Source of the DNA: Hyphomicrobiaceae bacterium
GTDB lineage: Bacteria > Pseudomonadota > Alphaproteobacteria > Rhizobiales > Hyphomicrobiaceae
Length of the DNA stretch: 64,000 nt
Assembly (NCBI GenBank): GCA_021730785.1
Contig: JAKFWF010000024.1
Coordinates: 82,566 to 146,565 of the forward strand
Reading direction: 5' to 3'
Shown: positions 9,121-21,256 of the stretch, one piece after another
Position numbering within the stretch: position 1 is the stretch's first letter
Layout of the letters: each line of letters begins with the position of its first letter
The notes under the pieces: generated by a model
Seen by the model: only the letters and a program-made list of their open reading frames with translations
Database searches by the model: none
What the model was told of the DNA's origin: nothing
Made by a program: the position numbers and the translations under genes

Positions 9121-10017
9121 TCAGTTATTCAGCAAGCCGGTCAGCTTGGCCACGTCCTCGATGACCTTGTAGTCTTCGTTCTTGGCTGGAATGAACTTGC
9201 TCCGGCCGAACGCTGCCAGCAACTGGGGATCGGTGATCTCCAGGATCGTGGTGGCGAGCTTCTTGGTGAAGCCGTCGCCAAAGGTCTTGTCCAGGTCGCC
9301 GCGGGCAACCCAGTGGTAGTCCGGAAACGGCGGTGTCTCCCAGATGACCGACACCATCTTCGGGTCGACCTTGCCGGCCTTCACTTCGGTTTCGTAGATG
9401 ATGCGGTCCATCACCCCGACCTCGAAGGCGCCCGACTGCACGAGTTGCAGCGTGCGGCTGTGATCGCCCGAGAAGCCGACGCGCGAGAAAATGGTCTCTG
9501 GCGTCTTGCCCGGGTAGGCTTGACGCAGGAAGTGCTCCGGGAACACGCGGCCGGATGTCGATGAGCGCGAGCCGAACGTGAAGCTCTTGCCTTCGATGCC
9601 CTTCGGCAGTTCCTTCGAGAGCTGCAAGCCGGTCGAGGAGTGGGCGATGAAGTAGCTGGTGAAGGCGACGTCTTCCGCGCCCTGGGCCAGGGTCTGCGAG
9701 CCCGGCACGGCCAGCACGGCCTGCACGCCGGTGAAGCCGCCGAACCAGCCGAACTGCACCTGGTTATTGGTGAACGCGGTTACGGCCGCCGGGTAGCTCT
9801 TGACGGGGAGATACTTGACCGGCACGCCAAGCTTTGCTTCGAAATACTTGGCGTAGGCCGTGAATTTCTCGACCAGCCGGGTTTCATCCTGATCTGGAAT
9901 GGCGGTGAAGACCAAGGTGGCAGGCTGCGCAGTTGCTGCAGTGACTGACACACAAACGGCAAGCCCTGCAGCTAGGCCGGCACTCAACACGTTACGTCGG
10001 TTCATCAAGGACCCCAT
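9121..10017 (-). CDS. Periplasmic binding protein, putative selenate/oxyanion type
   Basis: A 298-residue secreted protein of the phosphate/phosphonate (PhnD-like) binding family. It has an N-terminal signal peptide of about 30 residues ending near TATAQP, then TAIPDQDETRL, which is characteristic of the clade found beside selD and named putative selenate ABC transporter binding protein (TIGR04553, from memory). SRSSTSGR and GFSGDHSRTLQLVQSGAFEVGVMD are the usual ligand-loop regions. It would capture the oxyanion and pass it to the permease encoded downstream. The ATG at 10017 is used; an ATG 12 nt later (MNRRN) would give an equally good signal peptide. Confidence 0.88.
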   Translation of the reverse strand: MGSLMNRRNVLSAGLAAGLAVCVSVTAATAQPATLVFTAIPDQDETRLVEKFTAYAKYFEAKLGVPVKYLPVKSYPAAVTAFTNNQVQFGWFGGFTGVQAVLAVPGSQTLAQGAEDVAFTSYFIAHSSTGLQLSKELPKGIEGKSFTFGSRSSTSGRVFPEHFLRQAYPGKTPETIFSRVGFSGDHSRTLQLVQSGAFEVGVMDRIIYETEVKAGKVDPKMVSVIWETPPFPDYHWVARGDLDKTFGDGFTKKLATTILEITDPQLLAAFGRSKFIPAKNEDYKVIEDVAKLTGLLNN

Positions 10018-10136
10018 CCACTATGCAAAAGTGACGCTCGACCTCGTCGAGCCACCGGTATCTGCCACGCCACATCGCGCCAAAGAATGACAACTTGTTA
10101 AGACGTGATCACGGTTTGGTGATTTGTGCGTGGACG

Positions 10137-10973
10137 TCACACCGTAGGCACTTCGGCGACGCCAACCAAGCCCACTCCGCGCAACGCCAAATCGGCGGTG
10201 CCGTGCTTGGCTTCGAGAGTGCGCACGAACCGGTCGAGCACGGCGCCTTGCCGGTCACCGAGGGCGCCGACCATCGCCGCCATGCCCGGCGCGAAGGTGA
10301 TGTTCTCGGCCAGCCAGCGGGCCGATGGTGCAGTGAGCGTGGCGGTCACGGTGCTGATCCGCGGGGGGGCGAAGCCGGCCGCCGTAAACAACGCTTCGAA
10401 GTCCGTGGCCTCGCGATAGCGCAGCTGCGCCGGCAGCGGGCCCTGGGGTTGATCCGGCCACACCTCCAGGGACGCGGCGCGCAGTGCTGCAGCCAACTCG
10501 TAGTTCTGCGGCTGTGTCCAGGTGACGACGGCCACTTTGCCGCCGGGACGCACGACGCGGCGCATCTCCTGCAGTCCGCGCACCGCATCCGGAAACAGCA
10601 CGACGCCGAACACCGACAATCCCGCATCGAATGCGTGATCGGCGAAGGTGAGCGACTGGCCATCCATCGCCCGGGCATCGAGCGTAAGGCTGCTCGCCAG
10701 CGCACGCTCCCGCACGCGCTCGATCATCTTCGGCGCTGCATCGACCGCCGTGACGCTTTTGCCGGCGCGCGCGAGTGCCAGTGCCGCCCCGCCGCTGCCG
10801 CAGCCCACATCGACGACGCGGGCGCCCACCGGCAGCTGCAGTTCATCGATGGCAGCCCGCGCAAAACCGAGCGTGAACGGCTCGAAAACGCGCTCGTACA
10901 CAAATACGTGATCATCCCACCGATCGGGGCACTGGTCTGGTTGCAGGACGCCGGTTAAGGAAGGCGCGGTCAT
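10137..10973 (-). CDS. Class I SAM-dependent methyltransferase
   Basis: A 278-residue methyltransferase of the UbiE/Methyltransf_11 type. Motif I is VVDVGCGSGG near residue 49, the acidic residue after strand two is in VTAVDAAPK, and the post-motif MRRVVRPGGKVAVVTW follows. I start it at the ATG at 10971-10973; longer in-frame starts run into the divergent radical SAM gene. It leads the minus-strand selenium run, 119 bp before the binding-protein gene. The substrate is unknown. A metalloid or selenium-metabolite methyltransferase is possible from context but nothing in the sequence proves it. Confidence 0.82.
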   Translation of the reverse strand: MTAPSLTGVLQPDQCPDRWDDHVFVYERVFEPFTLGFARAAIDELQLPVGARVVDVGCGSGGAALALARAGKSVTAVDAAPKMIERVRERALASSLTLDARAMDGQSLTFADHAFDAGLSVFGVVLFPDAVRGLQEMRRVVRPGGKVAVVTWTQPQNYELAAALRAASLEVWPDQPQGPLPAQLRYREATDFEALFTAAGFAPPRISTVTATLTAPSARWLAENITFAPGMAAMVGALGDRQGAVLDRFVRTLEAKHGTADLALRGVGLVGVAEVPTV

Positions 10974-11055
10974 GTTAATCTCCGGCGGCTGCGTCGGACG
11001 GTTGAGCGATCCGCCGTCAGGGCGAAATCTGTCGTCCCCACGCAAAGATGAGTTC

Positions 11056-12108
11056 ATGCCAGCATCATCCGGATCAACGGTCGGCGCAACCACTGAGGCA
11101 CACCCGGGCTTTGCGCTCGGCCTCGGCCTGACCAACGAGTGCAATCTCTCCTGCTCGTTCTGCTACCGCGATCCCTCACGCGTCGATCGGCTGTCGCTCG
11201 ACCAGGTCCGGTCCGTCATCGACAAGATCCCCGTCAGATCCGTCAACCTGGGGACCGGCGAAAACGGCCTGCATCCGGAGTTTCTGAACATCGTCGGCTA
11301 TCTGCGCGAGCAGCCGCTCAAGCTGACGATGACCTCGAACGGATACTCGGTGCAGTGCGTGCCCGATGCCCAGTTGGCGGCCTTCAAGGACATCGAGTTC
11401 TCGCTCGACTACCCGACCGAAGCCGAACAAGACGCGCAGCGCGGTCCCGGCAATTGGGCGCTGCTGCACGAGCAGGCGGCACGGTGCAAGCGGCTCGGCG
11501 TGCCGGTCACCTTCATCTCGGTCATGATGCAGGCGAACTTCGACAGGTTGGCCGAGGTCGCCGAAGTCGCCAAGGCCTACGACGCACCGCTGCGCATCAA
11601 TGTCTATCAGTCCGTGCAGTCGGATACCTACGCACTGACCTACGAGCAGTACTGGACCGCCTTCGAGACGTTGTTTGCCAAGACCGACGTGATCGCCATC
11701 GGCGAGCCGCTGGTGCGGGCGATGGCCGGCTTGCCGCCCCGCACCGGCGGCTGCGGCGTTGCGACCGTTCGCGTGACGCCGCGAGCGACCGTTCAGCCGT
11801 GTGTGTACTGGACCGGCAAGGGCGCGGCCCTCGACGTGCTGCTGGAGGCCGGGTCCGCCGTCGTCGACAGCGAACCGTTCGAGAAGGCGCGATCGGTGCC
11901 CAAGGCCTGCGAAAGCTGCGTGCATCTGGCGGCCTGCCGTGGCGGCTGCGCCGGACGCCGCCGGCTGCTCGGCGCCCTCGAGTCGCCAGATCCCTATTGC
12001 CCGATCATACGTGGCGACAACCGCAAACTGTCGATCCGCATGGCCCCCTCCCGCGACCTGCCCAAGCTCGAAAGCGCCTGCACCACGATCGTCATCGCGC
12101 GCGGCTGA
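11056..12108 (+). CDS. Radical SAM / SPASM-type protein
   Basis: A 350-residue radical SAM enzyme. The cluster motif CNLSCSFC gives Cys29, Cys33 and Cys36, and NLGTGENGLHPEF follows as the glycine-rich SAM-binding region. The C-terminal third holds a cysteine set (GGCGVA, QPCVYW, CESC, AACRGGC, PYCP) typical of a SPASM or twitch domain that binds extra iron-sulfur clusters. I chose the ATG at 11056 because the long form starting at 10972 overlaps the divergent methyltransferase. It shares a promoter region with that gene. It does not have the C-terminal domain of ArsS. The substrate is unknown; pairing with a methyltransferase and selD suggests a modified selenium or peptide product. Confidence 0.85.
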   Translation: MPASSGSTVGATTEAHPGFALGLGLTNECNLSCSFCYRDPSRVDRLSLDQVRSVIDKIPVRSVNLGTGENGLHPEFLNIVGYLREQPLKLTMTSNGYSVQCVPDAQLAAFKDIEFSLDYPTEAEQDAQRGPGNWALLHEQAARCKRLGVPVTFISVMMQANFDRLAEVAEVAKAYDAPLRINVYQSVQSDTYALTYEQYWTAFETLFAKTDVIAIGEPLVRAMAGLPPRTGGCGVATVRVTPRATVQPCVYWTGKGAALDVLLEAGSAVVDSEPFEKARSVPKACESCVHLAACRGGCAGRRRLLGALESPDPYCPIIRGDNRKLSIRMAPSRDLPKLESACTTIVIARG

Positions 12109-12152
12109 GGCGCAAGGGTGATCGAGGGGAGACGAGCCATCGCGGCTTGACC

Positions 12153-14873
12153 TCACATCCCCGGCCGGCCGGTCTTCTTTTGTCGCCCGCGGCGGGCTTT
12201 CTTCTCGGCGTCGGTCGGCACGTCGACGGTTCTGAGCTGGCGCTGCGGCACATCCTTCGGCAGCGGCACGCTGGTCGAGGCGTGTGGTCCCATCTCGTCT
12301 AACGTCGGCTTGTGCGGGCCCTTCACGTGTTCACCGAACGACCCGCCCTTGGTGCTGTCGTCCACCTGTGGCGCGCGGGCCTTCAGGTGCGCCTCCCGAA
12401 CGCCCTCTGCGGAGCCGGCCGGGAGGCGCGAAACTGCCGGCATGTTCGCCGCATCGCCGTACTTGCGCGTGCCCCTGTAGCCGCCGGTCCTATCGTCGAC
12501 CTCCGTCTGCCGTGCGAGGGGATCGTCCGCAATTGCAAGCTCCGTCTCGCGCAGGCGCTTGACCTCGTCGCGCAGGCGCGCGGCCGTCTCGAACTCGAGG
12601 TCGGCTGCGGCCTCGCGCATACGCTTTTCCATGTCGGCAAGCACCGTCTGCAGATTGTGTCCGACCAGCGGCTCGTTGCGGCCATCGACCAGGCCGGCAT
12701 CGACGGTCACGCGATCCGCTTCATAGATCGAGCCCATGATGTCGCCGATGTTCTTCTTGACGCTTTCCGGCGTGATGCCGTTGGCCTTGTTGTAGGCCAC
12801 CTGCTTTTCGCGACGCCGGTCGGTCTCGGCGATGGCGCGCTCCATGGAGCCGGTCATCTGGTCGGCATAGAGGATGACCTTGCCATCGACATTGCGGGCG
12901 GCGCGGCCGATGGTCTGGATCAGCGATGTTTCCGACCGCAGGAAGCCTTCCTTGTCGGCATCGAGAATGGCGACGAGGGCGCACTCGGGAATGTCGAGGC
13001 CCTCGCGCAGCAGGTTGATGCCGATCAGCACGTCGTAGGCGCCGAGCCGCAGATCGCGGATGATCTCGATGCGCTCCAGGGTCTCGATGTCCGAGTGCAT
13101 GTAGCGCACGCGGATGCCCTGCTCGTGCATGTATTCGGTCAAGTCCTCGGCCATGCGCTTGGTCAGCACCGTAACAAGCGTGCGATAGCCCTTGCGCGAG
13201 ACGGCCCGCACCTCGTCGATCAGATCGTCGACCTGGGTCTTGGCGGTGCGGATCTCGACCGGCGGATCGATCAGCCCGGTCGGCCTGATCACCTGCTCGA
13301 CGAAGGCGCCGCCGGTCTGCTCCAGCTCCCAGCCGCCCGGCGTTGCCGACACATAGACCGAGGCCGGACGCATGGCGTCCCACTCCTCGAAGCGCAGCGG
13401 CCGGTTGTCCATGCAGGAGGGCAGGCGGAAGCCGTATTCGGCAAGCGTCGCCTTGCGCCGGAAGTCGCCGCGGAACATGCCACCGATCTGTGGTACCGTG
13501 ACGTGGCTCTCGTCGGCGAACACGAGGGCGTTGTCGGGCAAGTATTCAAACAGCGTCGGCGGCGGATCGCCGGGATTGCGGCCCGTCAGATAGCGCGAGT
13601 AGTTCTCGATGCCAGCGCAACTGCCGCTTGCTTCCATCGACGCCATGTCGAACTCGGTGCGCTGTTCGAGGCGCTGGGCCTCCAGCAGCTTGCCCCCGGC
13701 ATAGAGTTCCTCGAGCCGCGCCTTCAGTTCCTTCTTGATCGCCTTGATCGCCTGCTGCAGCGTCGGCTTCGGCGTCACGTAGTGCGAGTTCGCATACATC
13801 TTCACGAGCTTCAGGTCGTCGGTCTTGGTGCCGGTCAGCGGATCGAACTCGACGATGCTCTCGATCTCGTCGCCAAACAGCGAAATGCGCCAGGCGCGGT
13901 CCTCATAGTGGGCGGGAAATACCTCGACCGTGTCGCCGCGGGCGCGGAACGTGCCGCGCACGAAGTTCAAGTCGCTGCGCTTGAAGTGCAGGGCGACGAG
14001 GTCGGCCAGCAGCTGGTCGCGCGATAGCCGTTCGCCGACCGACACCGTGAAGGTCATGGCGGTGTAGGTCTCGACTGAGCCGATGCCGTAGATGCACGAC
14101 ACGGACGCCACGATGATCACGTCGTCGCGCTCCAGCAGCGCGCGGGTGGCTGAGTGCCGCATGCGGTCGATCTGCTCGTTCACCGAGCTTTCTTTCTCGA
14201 TGTAGGTGTCGGTGCGCGGCACGTAGGCTTCGGGCTGGTAATAGTCGTAGTACGACACGAAGTACTCGACGGCGTTGTCGGGAAAGAAGCTTTTGAACTC
14301 GCCGTACAGCTGGGCCGCCAGCGTCTTGTTCGGCGCCAGCACAAGAGCCGGCCGTTGCGTCTGCTCGATGATGTGCGCGACCGTGAAGGTCTTGCCCGAG
14401 CCGGTGACGCCGAGCAGCACCTGATTGCGCTCGTTCTGCCGGACGCCTTCGACCAGTTCCTTGATCGCCTGCGGCTGGTCCCCCTTCGGCGTATAGTCCG
14501 ACACGATGCGGAATGGGATGCCGCCTTCGGACTTGTCCGGCCGCGGCGGGCGATGGGGGATGAACTCCGGCGTGGTGCCGGCCACGATCGGGTGGTTCGC
14601 CATCATCGGCTGCCGGGCGAGCAGGTCGAGGGCTTGCGCGTCACGGTCCTCGGGCCGGGTGAGGAGCGCGGTCAAGCCCGCGGTGATGCTCGCGTCCTGC
14701 GGTCGAAATCCGACGTTGCGCAGCGCCGGCAGGGTTGACGGCCCGGGCGTATAGGTCGTCTGCAGCGCCTCGGCCAGCCCCGGCGTATGGGCGGCGGTCT
14801 CCATCGGCGGCGCCTGCGGCTTGCCGGACTTCGCCCGCGAGGGACGTGGTTTCGATGAAGGAGGTTTTGCCAT
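12153..14873 (-). CDS. uvrB: Excinuclease ABC subunit B with long terminal extensions
   Basis: The damage-verifying helicase of nucleotide excision repair, here 906 residues against about 670 in E. coli. Residues 1-118 are a Pro/Lys/Ala-rich extension; the conserved core begins at [17 protein letters not shown], with Walker A GVTGSGKT at 155-162, the beta-hairpin region [12 protein letters not shown], and helicase motifs such as IGRAAR. The UVR motif that binds UvrC follows ([18 protein letters not shown]), and then a charged tail of about 120 residues. The ATG at 14871-14873 was chosen; a frame extending to 15221 runs into dnaG. Long ends on UvrB are common in this class of bacteria. It is divergent from dnaG. 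Confidence 0.96.
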   Translation of the reverse strand: MAKPPSSKPRPSRAKSGKPQAPPMETAAHTPGLAEALQTTYTPGPSTLPALRNVGFRPQDASITAGLTALLTRPEDRDAQALDLLARQPMMANHPIVAGTTPEFIPHRPPRPDKSEGGIPFRIVSDYTPKGDQPQAIKELVEGVRQNERNQVLLGVTGSGKTFTVAHIIEQTQRPALVLAPNKTLAAQLYGEFKSFFPDNAVEYFVSYYDYYQPEAYVPRTDTYIEKESSVNEQIDRMRHSATRALLERDDVIIVASVSCIYGIGSVETYTAMTFTVSVGERLSRDQLLADLVALHFKRSDLNFVRGTFRARGDTVEVFPAHYEDRAWRISLFGDEIESIVEFDPLTGTKTDDLKLVKMYANSHYVTPKPTLQQAIKAIKKELKARLEELYAGGKLLEAQRLEQRTEFDMASMEASGSCAGIENYSRYLTGRNPGDPPPTLFEYLPDNALVFADESHVTVPQIGGMFRGDFRRKATLAEYGFRLPSCMDNRPLRFEEWDAMRPASVYVSATPGGWELEQTGGAFVEQVIRPTGLIDPPVEIRTAKTQVDDLIDEVRAVSRKGYRTLVTVLTKRMAEDLTEYMHEQGIRVRYMHSDIETLERIEIIRDLRLGAYDVLIGINLLREGLDIPECALVAILDADKEGFLRSETSLIQTIGRAARNVDGKVILYADQMTGSMERAIAETDRRREKQVAYNKANGITPESVKKNIGDIMGSIYEADRVTVDAGLVDGRNEPLVGHNLQTVLADMEKRMREAAADLEFETAARLRDEVKRLRETELAIADDPLARQTEVDDRTGGYRGTRKYGDAANMPAVSRLPAGSAEGVREAHLKARAPQVDDSTKGGSFGEHVKGPHKPTLDEMGPHASTSVPLPKDVPQRQLRTVDVPTDAEKKARRGRQKKTGRPGM

Positions 14874-15026
14874 GGTCCGAATATGCCCCGAGTCAGAGCG
14901 GCAACTCAAGGCGGCCGATGCCCATTTCAAACGTTCGGCGCAGCTGCACGATGACCCACCCTGTGCATAACGGGCACGAGCCACGTTCTCGGCCGGTGGC
15001 GGTCGCGAATCGCTTACACTGGCGGC

Positions 15027-17078
15027 ATGAAGTTCACACCCCAGTTCCTCGATGAAATCCGCGCCCGGCTGCCGGTCAGCCAGGTGGTGGCGCGCAAGGT
15101 CGCGCTGAAGCGCAAGGGGCGTGAGTTCGCCGGCCTGTCGCCGTTCAAGACCGAGAAGACTGCGTCGTTCTTCGTCAACGATGCCAAGGGTTTCTACCAC
15201 TGCTTCGCGTCCGGCGAGCATGGCGACATCTTCAAGTTCGTGATGACGACCGAGGGGCTGTCATTCCCCGAGGCGGTCGAGCGGCTGGCCGCCGAGGCCG
15301 GCGTGCCGATGCCGAAGGAAGAAGGGCGTGACGAGGAACGCGATCGGACCCGCCAGGACGAACGCACCCGGCTCTATGACCTGCTGGAGGCGTCTGCCCG
15401 GTTCTTTGAGGCCAATCTGCGCGCAGGCGTGGGCGACGAGGCCCGTGCCTACCTGCAGCGGCGCGGCCTGAAGCCCGAGACAGTCGCGAAGTTCCGCCTG
15501 GGGTTCGGCCCGAATAGCCGATCGGCGCTCAAAGATCACCTCGCGAAGGCCGGCTTCACCGTGCTGGAAATGGTCACCTCCGGCATGCTGATCGGCGGCG
15601 ACGATATCCCCCAGCCCTACGACCGCTTCCGCAATCGCGTGATGTTCCCGATCACCGACCTCAAGGACCGGGTGATCGCGTTCGGCGGCCGCGCGCTCGA
15701 AAAGGACGTGCCGGCGAAATACCTCAACTCGCCGGAAACGCCGCTGTTCCACAAGGGCGCGATCCTGTTCAACGCCGCCAAGGCTCGGCCGCTCGCCTAT
15801 GAGCGCGAGCAGGTGATCGCGGTCGAGGGCTACATGGACGTGGTGGCGCTCACCGAAGCTGGTTTCGGCCAGTCGGTTGCACCGCTCGGCACGGCGTTGA
15901 CCGAGGATCAGGTCCGCATCCTGTGGCGCCTCAGCCCGGAGCCGATCCTGTGTTTCGACGGCGACAGCGCCGGCAAGAAAGCTGGCTTCCGCGCGATCGA
16001 CACCGTCCTGCCGCACCTGAAGCCGGGCGTCAGTGTCGCCTTCGCCTTCCTGCCCGACGGCCTCGACCCCGACGATCTGATCCGCAGCCGCGGGGCGGAC
16101 GCCATGCGAACCTGTCTCGCCGAGGCGAAGCCGCTGATCGACATCCTGTTCGCCCGCGAGTGGGGCAGCGGCACGTGGACCACGCCCGAGCGACGCGCCA
16201 GCCTGGAGCAGCGGTTGTTCAAGCTCGTCGGCTCGATCACCGACGACAGCGTGCGGGCGCACTACAACCAGGCGATCCGCCAGCGCCTGCGCGATGCCTG
16301 GGGTGCGAGCGCGCCGCCCGCCTCGCGGGCCGGTTCGGAAAATTTTGGCGGCGGCGGACGCCAGCAGGGGGGCTATCAGAAGTCGTTCGGCGGCCGTTGG
16401 GGCGGCGGTCAAGGGGCTGGCATGGGCAAGTCCGGGTTCCCTGCGGGCGCGGCCAAGGGGCAGTTCGGTCGCGGTGGCAACCAGCGTTTCGCCCAGCCAG
16501 GGGGACGACTGCCGGCCAGCGACGCGCTGCGCCAGAGTTCGCTCGCGGCCACCACGGCTGCGGCCAGTATGCCCTATCGCGAGGCCCTGTTGATCGCAGC
16601 CCTGTTGAACCATCCCTGGTTGCTCGGAGAACAGGCGGAAGAGATTTCCGGCATCGATTTTACAACAGCAGCGCTGGCAAAGCTGCGTTCCACCCTACTT
16701 TCGCTCGATGCCGACAATATTTCCCTTGACAGGCAGACATTGCGATCCCACTTGCTCGAATTGGAGGTGGCTAAGACCCTTGGTGCCGTCGAGCGGGCAA
16801 TCACCCACAAGTGCGACCGTTTCGCCAATCCTGATGCCGATCGAGCCGAGGTGGATGCTGGCTGGCGCCACGCCCTCGCGCTCCATGAACGGCAGTCCGG
16901 ATTGCGCAAGGCCCTGGAGGCTGCGGAGCAGGAGTGGCATGATACGGAAAGTGAGGATGCGTTTGCCTGCATTCGTGAAATCAAGGCGTTGATCGCCAAC
17001 TCCGACGTTCTGGATCTCAGCTTCGATAACGCAACGAAAACCGAACCTGCCGCCTCCCGCGTGAGCGGCGCCCTTTGA
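15027..17078 (+). CDS. dnaG: DNA primase
   Basis: A 683-residue primase that lays RNA primers for replication. The N-terminal CHC2-type domain keeps its shape but not its zinc ligands: where E. coli has Cys, His, Cys, Cys, this protein has Ser38, Lys41, Cys59 and Ser62. The TOPRIM catalytic core is intact with [13 protein letters not shown] and [12 protein letters not shown] Gly/Arg-rich linker (about residues 432-490) separates it from a C-terminal helicase-binding domain. It precedes rpoD by 283 bp, the usual macromolecular-synthesis pairing. Confidence 0.97.
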   Translation: MKFTPQFLDEIRARLPVSQVVARKVALKRKGREFAGLSPFKTEKTASFFVNDAKGFYHCFASGEHGDIFKFVMTTEGLSFPEAVERLAAEAGVPMPKEEGRDEERDRTRQDERTRLYDLLEASARFFEANLRAGVGDEARAYLQRRGLKPETVAKFRLGFGPNSRSALKDHLAKAGFTVLEMVTSGMLIGGDDIPQPYDRFRNRVMFPITDLKDRVIAFGGRALEKDVPAKYLNSPETPLFHKGAILFNAAKARPLAYEREQVIAVEGYMDVVALTEAGFGQSVAPLGTALTEDQVRILWRLSPEPILCFDGDSAGKKAGFRAIDTVLPHLKPGVSVAFAFLPDGLDPDDLIRSRGADAMRTCLAEAKPLIDILFAREWGSGTWTTPERRASLEQRLFKLVGSITDDSVRAHYNQAIRQRLRDAWGASAPPASRAGSENFGGGGRQQGGYQKSFGGRWGGGQGAGMGKSGFPAGAAKGQFGRGGNQRFAQPGGRLPASDALRQSSLAATTAAASMPYREALLIAALLNHPWLLGEQAEEISGIDFTTAALAKLRSTLLSLDADNISLDRQTLRSHLLELEVAKTLGAVERAITHKCDRFANPDADRAEVDAGWRHALALHERQSGLRKALEAAEQEWHDTESEDAFACIREIKALIANSDVLDLSFDNATKTEPAASRVSGAL

Positions 17079-17361
17079 GGACCGGTTCAATTCGTCGTTG
17101 CGTCTCAGGCCTCGTGTTTCGCCAGGACGAAAAGTGCATGACCACCGGGATAGAACCTATGCACGCAATCTCATTGCCGCAGTGGCCGAAGGGACGACAT
17201 GCGCCTGGCGCACCCGCACCACACGACGGAATGAATGCGGCAAGGAACGTTTCGAAGCAGATCAGCCTCACGTGCAGCTCGATCCCCAGGCCTGCCCCTT
17301 GCAAGGCAGCAGGCCAGGGGCTCAGCTATTCGCGCTCAACGCCAACCTTGCGAGTTGTGAA

Positions 17362-19404
<2,043 letters not shown>

Positions 19405-19419
19405 GGGTGTCAGGGCCGC

Positions 19420-20214
19420 TCAGCCGGCCTTTGCCGCAGCAGTCTCGGCAGCCCGGATGCGCGCGATATCGGGTTCTCGCGCATCCAGATCCCGCAAAGC
19501 CCGATCGAGCTGGGACCCCAGATGTGGCTTCAGGCTCGATCGCGCTTCGGTCGGATCGAGCTGCTTCACTCGGATGAAAATTGCTGTCGCGAAGACCAAA
19601 TCTGTTTCCGGCAGGTAGCCGGTGCGACTGCTCTGCCAGCCCTGCGTCCCCAGGGCGTCGTCGCGCCACTGCGTGAACTGGAATGCCGTGTTGGCGAGAA
19701 ATACCCCGAACCCCATGTAGATGGCGGCCAGGTCGGTGAGGAACTCGACTTCATCATGGGCACAGACGGGTGGCTTGGGTGCTCGATCGATGATGGCGTG
19801 CCCAATTTCATGCGCGAATGTGGCAATGAGCGATTGCGGGTTCTTCAAGAGATGGGGCGCATATGTGATGCGGATGTGGTTTGCCGGATGTCCCTGGTAC
19901 GTGCCGAGGACGGAGCGATTTTGCTGAACCTCGAACAAGCCGCGCCCGGGCTGTGGCGTGCCGCTTTGAGGTCGGAGCTCAGTGGGCCATTCCTCGATCT
20001 GACAATACGCTTTCACCTGCGCGAAGAGGTGCTCGGCGAGCGCGTGGCCTTTTTTCCCGTCGGTCTGGAAGTAGTTCGGTTTCGGCAGCACCAAGGTTGC
20101 CGCCGAAAGGCTCTGACTTGAAGCGTAGCTACTGACCAGCCATTCGAAGTTTTCCAAATGCCAGCTGGCCGTTTCCTCGTCGAGAAGTGGTCTTCGCGTG
20201 AAGGGCCAGATCAT
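19420..20214 (-). CDS. Putative zinc metallopeptidase (HEIGH motif), unknown family
   Basis: A 264-residue protein I cannot place in a named family. It has HEIGHA at residues 135-140, an HEXXH zinc site, in the context TFAHEIGHAIIDRAP. About 18 residues later comes DEVEFLTDLAAIYMGFG, whose Glu157 or Asp161 could be a third ligand as in gluzincin-like enzymes. No signal peptide is evident, so it is probably cytoplasmic. It converges on rpoD with only 15 bp between stops. A structural or domesticated peptidase cannot be excluded. Confidence 0.65.
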   Translation of the reverse strand: MIWPFTRRPLLDEETASWHLENFEWLVSSYASSQSLSAATLVLPKPNYFQTDGKKGHALAEHLFAQVKAYCQIEEWPTELRPQSGTPQPGRGLFEVQQNRSVLGTYQGHPANHIRITYAPHLLKNPQSLIATFAHEIGHAIIDRAPKPPVCAHDEVEFLTDLAAIYMGFGVFLANTAFQFTQWRDDALGTQGWQSSRTGYLPETDLVFATAIFIRVKQLDPTEARSSLKPHLGSQLDRALRDLDAREPDIARIRAAETAAAKAG

Positions 20215-20497
20215 TCGGAGCCTCAGGGTGTCTGTGAACCTGCTCCTTATGTATGCATACTGTTTGCCGCAAAAAAAGTCAGTCCGCGATCTGCGTCGGT
20301 TGCCGACGAGCCTCTGAGCGCCGCTTCCGGCGTCGCCGCCTGTCTCGCGCTATGCTGACGAAGGTCGCAATCAATTGAAGCCGTGGCCCGATGGCACCTG
20401 TTCTTCGCAGCTTGCACTTCACGTGCTAGGTTCATGCCATCAACATCGCCGTTCCCTCGGCCCTCGATCTCGCCTGAACCAGCCACGGAACACGCTC

Positions 20498-20776
20498 ATG
20501 TCCTTCTGGAAAAACCTGTTCGGTGGCGGTCCGGCCGCGCAAGCGAAGTCGGCCAAGACTGAAGACTACAAGGGCTACACCATCGAATCGGCGCCGTTTG
20601 CCGAGGCCGGGCAATTCCAGCTGGCCGGCAAGATCACGAAGACCATCGATGGCGTGCTGAAGGAACACACCTTCATGCGTGCCGACCGCTTCGCCTCGTT
20701 CGAGGACGCCGAAACCTTCGTCTTCGTCAAGGCGCGCCAGATCATCGACCAGAACGGCGACCGTCTGTTTCGGTGA
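20498..20776 (+). CDS. HlyU-family small protein
   Basis: A 92-residue protein matching the HlyU family (PF10115): it begins MSFWKNLFGG, followed by YKGYTIESAPF and a C-terminal FVFVKARQIIDQNGDRLF. In Vibrio HlyU is a transcriptional regulator of haemolysin, but the short alphaproteobacterial proteins called HlyU share this domain without a known target. I start at the ATG at 20498; a longer frame from 20375 has no family support. About 280 bp upstream lack a gene. Confidence 0.75.
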   Translation: MSFWKNLFGGGPAAQAKSAKTEDYKGYTIESAPFAEAGQFQLAGKITKTIDGVLKEHTFMRADRFASFEDAETFVFVKARQIIDQNGDRLFR

Positions 20777-20790
20777 GCTACGCCGACCGC

Positions 20791-21111
20791 TCACTTCGCC
20801 GCTGACGCCTCTACAACCAGGGCCACGAGGCGGCGCACCAAGGGGATGACGAGCAGTAGCGTCGGGAAGGCGAAAACCCACGAAACGGCCCAGGCCTTGG
20901 CCCATGCGCTTAGGAACGTGGCGGTCAGTCCTGCGCTCATCGCCGTGGAAATGCCCGATATGATGCAGGTCATCAAAATCGACAGGAATAGCGGAAAAAT
21001 GACAGGTGCGTAGCTGGCCGGCAACTTACGGCTCGGGAAACGTGCTGGTTCTGCCATTGTACTCCGGCTCGCATGCATTGCCCTGCTGGCGGGTGCTGCA
21101 GACCTTGCCAC
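20791..21111 (-). CDS. DUF2798 small membrane protein
   Basis: An up to 106-residue protein with two membrane segments (ASYAPVIFPLFLSILMTCII and WAVSWVFAFPTLLLVIPLV) separated by a short loop, matching the DUF2798 pattern. The function is unknown. The start is uncertain: the ATG at 21057 (MAEPARF) gives an 88-residue protein closer to the usual family length than the ATG at 21111. It lies between hlyU-like and clpS and is divergent from clpS. Confidence 0.6.
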   Translation of the reverse strand: MARSAAPASRAMHASRSTMAEPARFPSRKLPASYAPVIFPLFLSILMTCIISGISTAMSAGLTATFLSAWAKAWAVSWVFAFPTLLLVIPLVRRLVALVVEASAAK

Positions 21112-21256
21112 AGCCGCTCGTCGTGCTCCACCCCCTGAATGAAGCCGTTGCCGCTCCCCAATTGCAGCGACAGGCTAGGTCCAGTAACATCCTGCCATGT
21201 CGAACCGCGTCCGCAGGTGCGCCGCACTTGGGGACCGCAGCGAATAGAGCACTTGT

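Noticed and set aside
4250..12108. Selenocysteine codons (in-frame TGA) in selD or the radical SAM gene
   Set aside because: SelD has an ordinary Cys417, and the radical SAM frame is open with standard cysteines.
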